From: Asterias amurensis
Lineage: Eukaryota > Echinodermata > Asteroidea > Forcipulatida > Asteriidae
NCBI RefSeq assembly: GCF_032118995.1
Contig: NC_092651.1
Coordinates: forward strand, 23,110,349 to 23,174,348
DNA: 64,000 bases
Direction of reading: 5' to 3'
The position numbers and the translations under genes were made by a program. Shown piece by piece: positions 44,304-55,343 of the stretch. The notes under the pieces were generated by a model, which worked only from the letters and a program-made list of their open reading frames with translations, was not told the DNA's origin and ran no database searches. The number at the start of each line of letters is the position of its first letter. Positions within the stretch are counted from its first letter, which is position 1.

Positions 44304-44805
44304 TTACACATCGGGGAAGAACTCGACCGATGTGGTGGTGGTGGCCGTCACTCGCCCTCCCCTGAAGCGATCGACTATCGTCGTCACTCTAACCCCTTCA
44401 AGTGGTTGAGGTTGATCCCCTTCAACCGTTGGCTCTAGGTGGGTACTTGAGGCGTTGGAGCTCTCCGTGGAGGATGACCATGGAGATGGAGGTCGGTCCT
44501 GCATGGCCTGGCGGAGAGTGGCCAGGTTTTTTTTAAACCCCGTTCCTCATCATTCCACTTGTTGATGATCGTTGTTGTTGGCCGGGTTCTTGGATGCTGA
44601 CCTGTTCCGGGTTCAACTCTGGAGATAGTGGCTCTGATTCCGTTGGCAGCGACTCTTCGCTGACTTCCGATAATTCATCCAGCCAGTCCATCCTCCCATC
44701 TGCTTGAATGTCGTCCAACAGCTCCCTGTAGGTGGGGGAATCCATCGGCAAATAGATGGCATCTACATCATTGCCGTCCAGGCTGTCTTGTTTCTCCATG
44801 TTTGA
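44304..44805 (-). CDS. Acidic Ser/Pro-rich protein, unrecognised, two adjoining frames
   Basis: The minus-strand ATG at about 44,800 opens M-E-K-Q-D-S-L-D-G-N-D-V-D-A, then an acidic stretch (W-L-D-E-L-S-E-V-S-E-E-S, P-L-S-P-E-L-N-P-E-Q), to a stop near 44,533. A second frame continues immediately to 44,304 with R-Q-A-M-Q-D-R-P-P-S-P-W, then a Ser/Thr-rich tail. An eight-base A-run (minus strand) lies at the junction of the two frames. Both are the same compositional type, so a single-base length error or polymorphism in that run is a plausible reason for the split. No domain is seen; it could be a disordered N-terminal region of a nuclear protein. Confidence 0.45.
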
Positions 44806-44929
44806 CTTATATTTACAGTAACTTGAACAAAGCTTGCCTTCCGTCGTAAACAAAAGTTGTAGAAAACTGAAGTCAATATTGCTGGTAAATAGATCCAAGA
44901 AATCGCTCAAAGAAAACAGCTCCAAGTAG

Positions 44930-45795
44930 TTCCAAAAAATAGCTCAAAGGAAATAGCTCCAAGTAGCTTGTACAGGCAAAAGAAGAACAAATAAGTAAAT
45001 GTGGAAATAACCTTCTATCTCTATTTCTGCTCAATAAACCTTGAACTCAAATTAGTCCAATCACATCCTTATGAATTAAGAACTAATAAAGAACTTGAAC
45101 CATAACCCTTAAGTTATTACGGATCAAAGACTATAATCAAGAATGTACAAGGCAAGTGATTGCTTTGACTTGAGACTCTTAATTAATTAATTCACAAAAC
45201 TTAGTCAAAGTGCATAGACTTGTTCTACAATAAACCATAGAATTAATAAACCCAATAGCAGCATAATAACACAGCAGCTAGGCATTCCAAAGACTTGTAT
45301 AATGAAACATAAGCTCTGGCAGTACTTGTTTTAGACCGAATACATAATGAGTTTACAGTAGAGAATAGTAGCCTACTTCTCCATAGTGTACTCTTATCAA
45401 GATTAACAATAAACAAAGAACCCAGTGTAAGTCTAGAACATGTAGGCAACACACCAGTGATCACATATCAATTGCTTGACTGAACCTTATGTGGCAGTGT
45501 ACACTTAAGGATGCTATATCGATAAGCTATGCTGTGCAGCAATACTGACTATCGATATGCTCACTTCCTAACCACAAACATCATCCGCATCTTGTCACAT
45601 TTTCTCTGTGTCACAGGTAGGTTTGCTTACATGATTACATAATCCTGAACCAATCATACTACGAATTCTGGACTCCAAGTTTCAGTGTCGAGGTCACTGT
45701 TTTTATCCGTGATTGTTTATTTCAAAGTTATTCTTGGATGTAGTCCTCTAGATGCATTGATTTCCTCCTACGGCGTCCAGGGTACCTTTGATTTC
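44930..45795. other. Spacer, no gene seen
   Basis: AT-rich, with a short direct repeat AGCTCCAAGTAG (44,917 and 44,955). Nothing else supported. Confidence 0.4.
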
Positions 45796-45797
45796 AT

Positions 45798-46097
45798 TCA
45801 TTTACAGTTATCGTTATCTTGGTTATCACGATCTCGTCCCCTCCTGCGGACTTGAATTGACTCCGGTTCAATTCGGGTATACGGGTCGTTAGAGTTATGA
45901 TCCGTATCATCCAGGGGCTTCTTACGTTTCCACCTGCATGTTGGCTCAGCGACTGTGTCATATCGTTTATCCGCTAGCATCCTTCGTTGCACATCATTAG
46001 TGCTCTCCCTATCCATAGAAATTCCTCTGTGTGTTGATTCAGCGGCTGTTTCATGTCGCCTATCCGCTAGCATCCTTCGTTGCACATCACTAGTGCT
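45798..46097 (-). CDS. Basic carboxy-terminal exon with internal repeat
   Basis: The minus-strand acceptor GCAGTCTCAATCAG (ending 46,098) opens about 99 codons to a TAA. An internal duplication encodes D-V-Q-R-R-M-L-A-D-R-R-H and D-V-Q-R-R-M-L-A-D-K-R-Y. This is followed by W-K-R-K-K-P and a basic, polar tail (R-R-R-G-R-D-R-D-N). It lies just downstream of a SANT-like exon on the same strand and could be its tail. The acceptor sits inside the repeat also seen at 36.4-37.0 kb. Confidence 0.5.
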   Translation of the reverse strand, partial: STSDVQRRMLADRRHETAAESTHRGISMDRESTNDVQRRMLADKRYDTVAEPTCRWKRKKPLDDTDHNSNDPYTRIEPESIQVRRRGRDRDNQDNDNCK

Positions 46098-46208
46098 GAT
46101 TGAGACTGCCATGCTCATTTCAACCACTCTTGTCATAAGGATGTGTGGTTTATAGACACAACAACATCCTGAAATGGCAGGCCATGGTCTGAATCAGTGG
46201 CTCATGAC

Positions 46209-46608
46209 TTAATTATCATGTAAGCAAGGGATGTATAGATTACATGTTGAACATGTATGTTGAATTGAAGTCCGTTGGTAAATCTCATTATCTAGCTCAC
46301 TGTCCATTTCCTCGAAGTACATGAACGTCTGTCTTCCACAGCCGGAACTATTATTATTGCGAAGTACTTCTCTGTAACAGCATTTGAGATAAGTCCACTT
46401 ATCGTGACACTTCTCAGCTGGATACATGTTGTCTAGCTGAGCAGCAACGTCTTTCCAAACTTTATGGTTATGCACCATCCTGTCCAACTTTTGTTGGACG
46501 CCGGTGGATTGGAAGAATTCGATAAGCCTGATAGTGTTGTCATACGACCAAGTTGTTTTAGTTGTCTTCTTTTTTCTGCTAGAGTAACATCCGTCACAAT
46601 GCTTTCAG
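46209..46608 (-). CDS. Myb/SANT-like (MADF-type) DNA-binding exon
   Basis: One minus-strand frame is open from about 46,608 and reads T-T-W-S-Y-D-N-T-I-R-L-I-E-F-F (helix 1 Trp), V-W-K-D-V-A-A-Q-L (helix 2 Trp), C-H-D-K-W-T-Y-L-K-C-C-Y-R-E-V (recognition helix) and F-M-Y-F-E-E-M-D. The spacing of the three tryptophans and the Y-F-E-E-M-D ending fit Myb/SANT-like DNA-binding domains found in host transcription factors and in Harbinger-type transposon accessory proteins. There is no ATG upstream of the domain in frame. An acceptor-like TTACTCTAG about 30 bp before the Trp suggests an internal exon. An overlapping ATG-led frame (46,433-46,618) is its shadow. Confidence 0.65.
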
Positions 46609-46661
46609 TTACGTCCAATTTTTGGTTGGAGTGCTTCTCAAATTCTTGTTCTAAAATCTAA

Positions 46662-47588
46662 TGAGACGTGACGGTGACTGAAAGCTGAAATGGCGGGTAC
46701 CCAGAAAGCGTTCAATGGTAACCTAACACAGTTACGTTCCATTGCACGGTACACAAACAAAATGCTTTATATCACCTTATATAAAGCATGGGCTAACCCA
46801 TCGTTGAGAGACAAATCTAGTAGGTTAATAAAAAAATCCAAATTGGTGTAAATTTATATTAACAGAAGTTGTTCCTTCAATTAAGATTGCCTCATGTGAT
46901 GCTTGATGCGCTCATAACTATTAATGTCTAAGGGTCTTGTCTGTTGATGCAATGTGAAGTTTGCATTTAGACGTCGAGACAGAAATGCCGATAAGGTAAT
47001 AATAAAGTATTAATATTAGTAATTGGAAACAAAAAATAACCCCCCCCCCCCCCCCCAAAAAAAAAATGGTTGTTCCAGCTATGCTGCGCTTGCTGGGACA
47101 CTGACAAATAAAGAAAGAAAAAGTGACATGGAAATTACATTCAGTGTTGTTGTCATCCTCTTCCATTAGGCCGAGTTCATCTGGTGACAGTGAATGGTCT
47201 TCATGAGAAGTGTCATTTGAGGCAGGAACATTTATAATAAAAAAAAACGGATTAATAAATTATACAGTTGATACTGTTTTTGGCAAAATAAAAATACCAA
47301 AAATACACACGTTGTTTCCATGATGGTTGTGTATAATTTTAAATCGACTTCATTGCCAGACTCATTATAGTTAAGGTATAACTTTGTACGAAATTGTTGT
47401 ACATCATCTGTTTAATAAAATGGCTATTCTAATTATATTGCTGCATTATAACGAATACAACCTGATACACCTTAAATGGGTTTGCCGAGAATGGCGGTAA
47501 ACGATTGCACCTTTTACGTGAAAAAAACAACAACAAAAACATTTCACTTATCACTGTTATACTCGGGGTTGGGGGTCTCGGAAAAGGG
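46662..47588. other. Spacer with C16A10 tract
   Basis: No gene. A C-run of about 16 directly followed by an A-run of about 10 sits at 47,041-47,066; similar junctions are at 48,498-48,520 and (complement) 56,618-56,643. Confidence 0.4.
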
Positions 47589-48400
47589 CTACAAGATGTA
47601 TTGAGAATAATGTAATGAGTTGTCGTCTTCACCTTCTGAGACGTTCCCCGAACTTTTGAGAACCATTCCTCTAGGAGGTTTGACGGAATGCCTTGTTGAT
47701 AATACTTGATCCATGTCGTCGAAAAACTGGCATGTCTTCCGACCTCTACCGCTCCGTCGGTTGTTGTCCATGACGTCTTTAAACTTATGCTTAAAGGAAC
47801 ACGTTGCCTTGGATCGGTCGAGTTGGTCTTTGAAAAGCATTTGTAACCGTTTTTTATAAAATACATATGGGTAGAAAGATGTTGTAAAAGTAGAATACAA
47901 TGATCCACACAAACATGCCTTGAAATTGCGTGGTTTTCCTTTTACCTCGTCGACTAACACGTCGGCCATTTATGGGGGTCAAAATTTTGACTCCCATAAA
48001 TGGCCGACCCTGTTAGTTCGCACAGTAGAAGGAAAACCACGCAATTTCGAGGCAAACTTGTGTGGAGCATTGTATTCTACTTTTAAAACATCTTTCCAAC
48101 CATATGCATTTTATAAAAAAACGGTTACAAACGCTTTTGTTTTGACCAACTCGTCCGATCCAAGGCAACGTGTTCCTTTAAGAGCCTTGATTTTTTGTTG
48201 ATTGCAGCGGGTTCGTGGTAATATCCCAGTTCCATTAATCGCTTTGACAGTTTCGTGTTCCTGGTCAGAGGGTCCTCCAAGGCCGACTGTATTTTCAATT
48301 CTCCCCAAAGGGCGATTAAGGCCTTGACCTCCCCCTCTGACCAGTTGGTTGAACGCAGATTTCGAACTCCCCTTCGATGCAGACATGATTCTGAATCTGA
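47589..48400 (-). pseudogene. Myb/SANT-like domain gene split by a TTAA MITE
   Basis: Minus-strand pieces on both sides of the MITE belong to one domain. Upstream (48,345-48,185): N-W-S-E-G-E-V-K-A-L-I-A-L-W-G-E, then M-E-L-G-Y-Y. Downstream (47,790-47,600): F-K-D-V-M-D-N-N-R-R-S-G-R-G-R-K-T-C followed by F-F-D-D-M-D-Q-V-L. This is the trihelix-like pattern of Myb/SANT proteins, including the R-K-T-C-x-F-F ending. The flanking sequence with a single TTAA keeps the downstream frame open across the insertion point. An additional one-base frame change near 48,225 separates the W-S-E-G-E part from the rest. It may be a Harbinger-type accessory gene or a host gene; in either case it is disrupted. 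Confidence 0.65.
47791..48181. repeat. TTAA MITE, family B copy 1
   Basis: A 383-bp near-perfect palindrome. It begins AGGAACACGTTGCCTTGG and ends CCAAGGCAACGTGTTCCT, with TTAA at 47,791-47,794 and 48,178-48,181. The whole element is two inverted arms of about 190 bp meeting at GTCAAAATTTTGAC. It differs in sequence from family A but uses the same target, so it is probably also mobilised by a piggyBac-type transposase. Confidence 0.92.
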
Positions 48401-48409
48401 ACGGCAAAA

Positions 48410-49059
48410 ACGGACGGACTCAAGTGTCTAGGGGCTTCTGTGACTATAGACCTATAATCATCTTAATTTCAATGTAAAATTTGCGATAAAATTATTGCCC
48501 CCCCCCCCCCAAAAAAAAAATCTCACGAGCGATAGGAAAAAGACTGTTGACAAATCAATTTTGGCGTCCTTACAAAACACAAAAAGGACGCGCGCTTTCT
48601 TCAGATGCTGGCCGTGTTCATTGGTCAATGAGTATTACATAACGATCACGGAGGTCAATGGGTCAGCGACCGCGAGTTAGTCCGGATGTGGTCTATTTTA
48701 TTCTGTCCACACGCAGTGTTAAAAGACAAATCCGAAGCGGTCTTAAGATAAACCCCCTCGCTCAACGGTTTAACTTTTGTGGGTTTAACTCGATTCGGTC
48801 TAACTTTAGATCCGTTCAGACACACTGAGTTGAACTTGACCGAGTTGAACCATGACTTAAACTGACTTTAGTACTGTGTCTGTAACGACCTCTATGTTCC
48901 CATAGCACATCACCGATTTGTGGCACCATGGTGTGTTCCCTTCTGCTACATGTATGTAGTGGTATACTAGTTTGGCCTGGTGTGGCAGAATGAGAATGCC
49001 AAAATACATGCAAAGAAATTGCTTTCTGGATCTTTGGATGTTAGACTAGTCAAGTATCC
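48410..49059. other. Spacer, no gene seen
   Basis: Includes the C/A homopolymer junction at 48,498-48,520. A region at 48,770-48,870 is rich in GTTTAACTCG, GAGTTGAAC and similar words that resemble the subterminal sequence of the element at 50.7-51.4 kb. Confidence 0.4.
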
Positions 49060-50155
49060 ATAAATGACAGGGTACTATAACAGTTTTACAACTTGAGTTA
49101 CTGTTGGAGGGTCCAAGTCAAAAACGTTTGGGTGGTTTGTACAACAGCAAGATATCACTGAGGATTTGCTGGAAGTGGTCGAAGGAGGCATTTTGCCGAA
49201 AACCAAAGCTGTCGGTAGAGCTTGTAGCATGGGTGCATTGACAGACTCCTCTTGATCTGCCACCACTGGGACTCAACATTTTGAGTGTGAACACCAGTAG
49301 TGAGATCAACGAAATTTGAAAAATTTCTTGGCTAAGGCAGTGATAGGCTTTCTAACAGTCCGATATGATTGTGGATCCAGTAGTAACTCATTTCTTAACT
49401 GAATCCGATTTAGCATTTTGCCGGAAACCGAAGGCATCAGTGTAAGATGATACAACTTTGTATGTTATGATTATAAGTCAAGCTTTATTCCAGATAATGA
49501 GAGTTGACTGTTACATGCGGGCGGCCATGTTATAAGGTGGTACAATGCATTATGGAAAGTTAACACTAGACTTGAGTCAGTCTGCTTATGGCATACTGCT
49601 ACAGTCAGTAGAGCTGGTAGCGTGGGTGCTCGGCAGACTCCTTTTGATCTGCCATCAATTGCACTCAATATTTTGAGTAGGGAGCACCAGTGGTGGGATC
49701 AACGAAATTTAAGGAGTGGTTTACTGTGAGACATTTTCCTGACTAAGGCAATGATAGGCTTTCCAACAGTCCGATATGATTGTGGATCCAGTGGCAACTC
49801 ATTCTTTAATTAAAGGAATAATAGTGTCGCTGAATCAGGTTTAGTCAATAGATATCACTGAGGATTTGCTGGAAGTGGTCGGCATTTTGCTGGAAACCGA
49901 AGGCGTCAGTAGAGCTGGTAGCGTGGGTGCTCGGCAGACTCCTTTTGATCTGCCATCAATTGCAATCAATATTTTGAGTAGGAGCGGCAGTGGTGGGATC
50001 AACGAAATTTAAGGAGTGGTTTACTGTGAGACATTTAAAATTCCCTGACTGAGGCAATCATAGGCTTTCCAACAGTCCGATATGATTGTGGATCCAGCGG
50101 CAACTCATTCCTTAATTAAAGGAATAGTAGTGTCACTGAATCCGGTTTATAGTCA
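49060..50155. repeat. Imperfect tandem repeat, about 300-410 bp, three units
   Basis: CAGTCCGATATGATTGTGG recurs at about 49,357, 49,768 and 50,072, with GATCTGCCATCAATTGCA and GGGATCAACGAAATTTAAG in each unit. The second and third units are closest. Short frames such as 49,075-49,266 lie within units and have no domain. Confidence 0.8.
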
Positions 50156-50705
50156 ACTCAATCATTGTACCAACAAACATCCCACACTCTTTGCAGAACT
50201 GTATTATAGTGTGCATCTTGGCAACACTCTCCAACAATAAATGGCAAACTGATTCAAACTAAAAGTGAATGTACAGAAAATAATAAACAGATATGCAAGT
50301 TCAACTGATGAGTCATAAATTTGACGAAAGGTCAATTAGCAGCATCCAAAGTAAACTTAAACAGACAATTGGTAGCATTCTTGCTGGGCTTTTTATAAGC
50401 TAAAAAATAACTACCACTTAATAAGTGTGTTAAGTTTTGAAGAAATTGTAGCAGCCCAAAATTTAAAGGGCTTTACAAGCTGCTGATTGGCCTATTGAAC
50501 AGTGTATGCTGATGTTCAATTAATTTGTTTATCAAAGTGAATGAAAAACCTTAATATAATATAAGGGAACATGTATAATATGGAGACTGCAAGCTTAGGT
50601 TGATTAGGGAAACCTCTTGCCCCGTACAGTGGATGTAATACCTGCTGAAACCAATTGGTAGCAAAGTGACTGTTTAAACTCTGTAATAATTGATACTGTA
50701 GCTTA
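50156..50705. other. Spacer, no gene seen
   Basis: Unique AT-rich DNA without supported features. Confidence 0.4.
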
Positions 50706-50707
50706 AG

Positions 50708-51406
50708 CCCTGTTCGCATTGGATAAAGTTTGGGTAAACCATGGAGGAAGGAAGAGAAGGAGCTCGAACGAACCGCAAAACTACAGAGTAACAAAAGAAT
50801 ACTCTGACAATGCCCCTGTCTGGCCAGTAGAAAAAGATAGGAGACCTCCAGCTGGACGGCCGATTAACGAGCGGGATTAAATCTCTTTGTACAGAACATG
50901 TGGTACCGCCAGTCTGCGCTCTTGCCTGCGTGTAAAGTTGAATCATTGGAGACAAGAATTGTGAATATACACATTTTCATTTACCGTTTGTGGTGTTTCA
51001 CGGAAACATCATGGCATATTTTTACATTTTTTGTGACTTTCCGGTCACTAGCGGTGGTTCAAAATTTGGGTATTAGCACACGAGGGTGGTTGGTATTCAA
51101 TTGTGTTTTTTCGATTTGGTGAGCACAAGTGTACACAATTTTTATCAGGTCTCAAAAAAGTTGTTTTTTTCTGTATTATGTCCATACGACATACGACACC
51201 ATAGTCGAGTGAAGAACCAAGTGCGCACGCGTAAACTCTTATACGCCAGGTCGCTCATTGTCTGTGTAAGGTTTGTGGGTGATTACGAGGTGTCGTTAAA
51301 CGACCGCGGCACCACGGGTTCGACTTTTGAAGTCCCTTCTTTCGAGCTCCTTCTCTTACTTCCTCCGTGGGTAAACTAACCATTTTAAGTCCAATGCGAA
51401 CAGCCC
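50708..51406. mobile_element. 0.7-kb inverted-repeat element (non-autonomous)
   Basis: The left end CCTGTTCGCATTGGA and the right end TCCAATGCGAACAG are inverted. The similarity continues for about 65 bp (GGTAAACCATGGAGGAAGG versus CCTCCGTGGGTAAACTAACC; AGAGAAGGAGCTCGAA versus TTCGAGCTCCTTCTCTTA). No transposase. Related words (CCAATGCGGAC, TTCAGTGCGAAC) continue to 51,790, so a second, older member may abut it. No target duplication could be settled. Confidence 0.7.
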
Positions 51407-52277
51407 AGGAAGTTTTCCTCCAAGGTAACTTACCCAGCACGAATGGGTAGTTTAACCATGGTTTAACCGAGCCAAAGGTGCCCAGGAAGATTGACCAGGT
51501 CAGTTTAACCGAGCCGGAAAGTCCAATGCGGACGCGACGACTTGGTTAAATCTCCCATACGTCAGTGACCAGAAGAAGCTGACTTGTTTTGTCATGGAAG
51601 AATAAGACTTTTGTGATTATCTATTCAATGTGACGCAGGGGGTCAGCTCGGTTTGTTTACCCACGGTCTCTGTAAGTTTAGCCGAGTCAAATAAATCCAA
51701 GTGCAGACGGTGGAAAAGTTAACCTGTCGGAACGTTACCCAGCGTCATGGTATAAGTTACCCAAAATATTTGTTCAGTGCGAACACAGTTTTTGTGAACT
51801 GTAGGTCCAAATATTTTTATATGTGTAATTCACACATATAACAATATTTTACATAAGAGTAATCAAGTTTTCATAAATAATATTACATCTGTTATGAGCG
51901 TTAAACCTGCAAACGTGGTTACTGTATTGTTGACCAGTGATTTTGGTCAGTCAAATTTTCCCCAACTAATTGAAAGAGAACTAGGAAAAGTGAAATGGAA
52001 AAAAAATACTACTTGAAAACAAATTTGTGGTGAAAGTTTAGTCTTTACCTTTTGTCCATCTTGTTTTGTATGAATTTTCTTAATGAAAAACATCCCAAAT
52101 ACACCATGATGTATATTTGGGATGTTTTTTTGTGACCTCTCTAAAGAATGTTAATGATTTTAAGTAACATTGTTTTTATTTACAGACACTTGATTGAGAT
52201 CAACCCCAAGACAGGGTCAAAGATGAAGAAGACCTGGAGAGGTTCCATCACTGGTTTTAAGGACTTGAAATAAGATT

Positions 52278-52278
<1 letters not shown>
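51407..52278. other. Spacer with degraded element-like sequence and a hairpin
   Basis: 51,407-51,790 is rich in GGTTTAACCGAGCC-like words. A hairpin AACATCCCAAATACA ... TGTATATTTGGGATGTT lies at 52,089-52,127. No gene. Confidence 0.4.

Positions 52279-52336
<58 letters not shown>
52279..52336. repeat. (CT)n microsatellite
   Basis: About 29 uninterrupted CT units, followed by a T-run and (TTTC)n. Confidence 0.95.
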
Positions 52337-52344
<8 letters not shown>

Positions 52345-53560
52345 TCTTTCTTTCTTTCTAGGCAAATAGTAGATGCAAAGAATAGGCAATAAAACTATGA
52401 CTACACAGAGAACAAGCCTGCGGATAACCAAAAAGCAAGAATAATCACTATCTTAAGGCGATCCAGTCAATAAAAATAACAAAGGCACAATAGGGTACTA
52501 AGACAAAAACGTCATAAAAATTTGGAAAATAGCACATCAAATACCATATCAAGTGTAAATATATATATAAAATCTATAGAAAATTCATTGAAATTCCCCA
52601 TAAGGGCCTGGCAACAAATTTTGTATTAAAAAAAAATGTATCGACCAGAAAGGACACAACATCCTCGCTCCTTTTAAAAAGGTAATAGGCCAATCATTTT
52701 CCCTTTAATGCTACCTTACACCTTAATACTTTACTTACAATGCCAAGAGGAATAATGCACAAAATTAGTGAAACCAGGAACCTCAAGGGAACCATAAAAA
52801 ATCAAGATTGGAGCAATTAAACCATTAGACAAAGGGTTTACACTTATAGGGTTTGTGATGATTTGTGTACTATGTGTAACACAAAACCCAATGTCACTGT
52901 GGAAGAGGTGGCAAACCCATTGTATATTATTCAAGGTGGTTCAAGCATGGAGGAAGAAAATAGTTGGTTCAAGCATGGAGGAATAAATAAGGAGTTGCCA
53001 GCTTTCTTATCTTAATCCCAATTAGCACCTTCCCAAGCCTGCACAAACTCCCATTGGGTCTCCCCAGCGCTTACCAGTTTTAACTCGCTAATCCCCTTGT
53101 GCAGGATCTCCTCCTTTTGCGCTTGCAAATTTTGCACAGGTCACTTATGGTTCAAGTTAACTGCCTTTCCTGTTTACATTGCCTCCTTAAGCTGGATAGC
53201 ACCCCTGTACCTGTTAATTGTTCTTTTCTGAGAAGTCTATTGTCAAAAGTTTAATGTTTCTTAATCTTTGGTAGTGGAGTCACCCATCCAGTACATGTAT
53301 ATTGAATAATAATCAGAGCCTGGCAGCGCCAGGGGCACTCCATATTTGTGTTCTATCTTCACAAGATTCCTTGTCTACATTGATAGTTTTGCCTGCTCAG
53401 GTGTATTTTCTGCTATATGGACGCAATTGTGATATCCTTTGTTTCTTTAGATTTTTCGTTTCTGAAATTATATTTTAAAAGATTCTGTCTTGGAAGGTAA
53501 TTTTCTTAAACCTTGCATTTGTTTCTAGGACCATGTGTTTCTTCCTAAAACTTTTAGAGC
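52337..53560. other. No gene seen
   Basis: Low-complexity and unique AT-rich DNA. A short direct repeat GGTTCAAGCATGGAGGAA (52,940 and 52,968) is the only structure noted. Confidence 0.4.
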
Positions 53561-53566
53561 TGTGTT

Positions 53567-53975
53567 TTAATCATACACTATTGGTAATTACTCAAATTAT
53601 TAGCATAAAACCTTTCTTGGTGACGAGTAATGGGGAGAGGTTGATGGTATAAAACATTGTAAGAAACGGCTCCATCTGAAGTGCCGAAGTTTTTGAGAAA
53701 GAAGTAATTTTCCACAAATTTTATTTCCTCAGATTTAGAACTTAAGGTCTCGAAATCAACCATCTAAGCGCACACAGCTTCGTGTTATCATGGAGCTATA
53801 TAGCTACCGTCATGGTGTAACAAGGGTGTTTTTTCCTTTCATTTCGCAACTTTGATGACTGATTGAGCTCAAATTTTCACAGGTTAGTTATTTTATGCAT
53901 ATGTTGAGATACACCAACTGTGAAGGCTAGTCTTTGACAATTACATGTAAAACCAATAGTGTCCACTGCCTTTAA
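53567..53975. repeat. TTAA MITE, family A copy 6
   Basis: TTAA at 53,567-53,570 and 53,972-53,975. The left terminus has lost its first bases (TCATACACTATTGGTAATT) while the right one is canonical. It contains an extra stretch of about 35 bp (GGAGCTATATAGCTACCGTC). Confidence 0.85.
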
Positions 53976-55340
53976 GACATACAGGCTAGGAACCAGAGTA
54001 CAACATTCCTGCAGGGCTGGGCTATGACTAAGCTAATGAATTAACATGAAACAAACAACAAAGGAATATGCAAATGAGACTACTGGTGCTACTTGTGGTT
54101 CCAAGTTCCAACAAACAATGACCATAGGTGCAAGGTTATTCCCACAGATCATGGAGGTACCTCCACGCACACAGATGCAATAAACTGTAAAATAAAATCT
54201 ACATGTAATGGAAGATCATGGAGGAATAAATCCTCTATGGATGGATCTCTATCGCTTTGTAAAAATCAGATGGAATTTTTATAAATTGTTAAAAAAAAAA
54301 TAACAGAAAAGAAAATCGTTCGTTTCCACCTATATTAAATGTTTATTGTATGCCTATCTGTTATGTATACCAGTGAATTGGGAAGGGGAAATAAAGTCGC
54401 CGAATTGAGCTTTTGAGAAGGTCGTGACGTCATAACCAAAACGGTCGTTCAGTCTGAACAACAGAACCACCAACAACCAACAACCGAAACAGGACCGCCG
54501 CCAAAACGCACCACAACTAAACCTATCTAGCGCCCTCGTACTGTGGCCAACAACAAACTGACAGATTGGTATCCAGACGACTTGAAAGTAACTCTCGTCT
54601 ATACTAACCATTAACTTTAGAGGTACCTGACTAAGCGATGCCATGCATGTGCACACTGTAAAGTCGTGTTCATTCTGCAGCGGTGCTACGCGGGGATGTG
54701 TCGTGTGGACGGAAGGGTTTGCTTTCTTCGTGAATTTCAATGTTTGCAGGGTTGGTTCTGTAAGTAGACGAATTCCAACCCTCTGTTAAAAGCCTCAAAA
54801 TTCCAAAAAAAAAAACCTTTAAGCCTAGTCCGAACTGCTCAAAATGGCTACTACGTGTAGCGTTTTTCCAGGACCGGAGCTTGGACGGAGATTCGTACAC
54901 AGAGAAGAAAGTGGCGACCGCCCGTGTCTCAGTTGCTGCATTTTTGTGATGTCCACGAAGCCCAAAGGGGAAACTCTAACGCAGTGACCCTTCAGCCATC
55001 AAGCAATGCGAAGGTGGGTTTCTGACCGAATTTCCGTCTGACCAGTGACTGATGGATGGGTGGGTAAGTCATGTGTTGTTACAGCCGGACTCAGTCAGAA
55101 TAAAAAAGTGGTAATTTTCTATTTATTATTTATTGCGCTATAATATAATTAATTAATGCAATTATTGTCCTTAAAAATGGTGTGTGTTTCCTCGAATTGG
55201 GCACTAAATAATAGGTCAGAAGATGATTGATTTAACAAGAACTCACTTAGCGATATTGGACTAATTGATAATGGCAATGATCGAAAATAAGGAGAAATTG
55301 TGTAAAAACTGTAAGAAAACCTCACTTGACTAAAAAATAA
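53976..55340. other. No confident gene; possible first exon at 54,844
   Basis: 54,420-54,990 is richer in CpG than its surroundings. A plus-strand ATG at 54,844 in good context (CAAAATGGC) opens 47 codons (M-A-T-T-C-S-V-F-P-G) ending at a TGA near 54,987. It could be a first coding exon or chance. The rest is AT-rich. Confidence 0.25.
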
Positions 55341-55343
55341 CAA

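Noticed and set aside
47429-47969. A 159-codon and a 126-codon frame spanning the family B MITE
   Set aside because: The frames run through the palindromic MITE; only the part outside it carries the SANT-like signature.
52180-52431. Frame with a long Glu-Arg repeat
   Set aside because: It is simply the translation of the (CT)n microsatellite.
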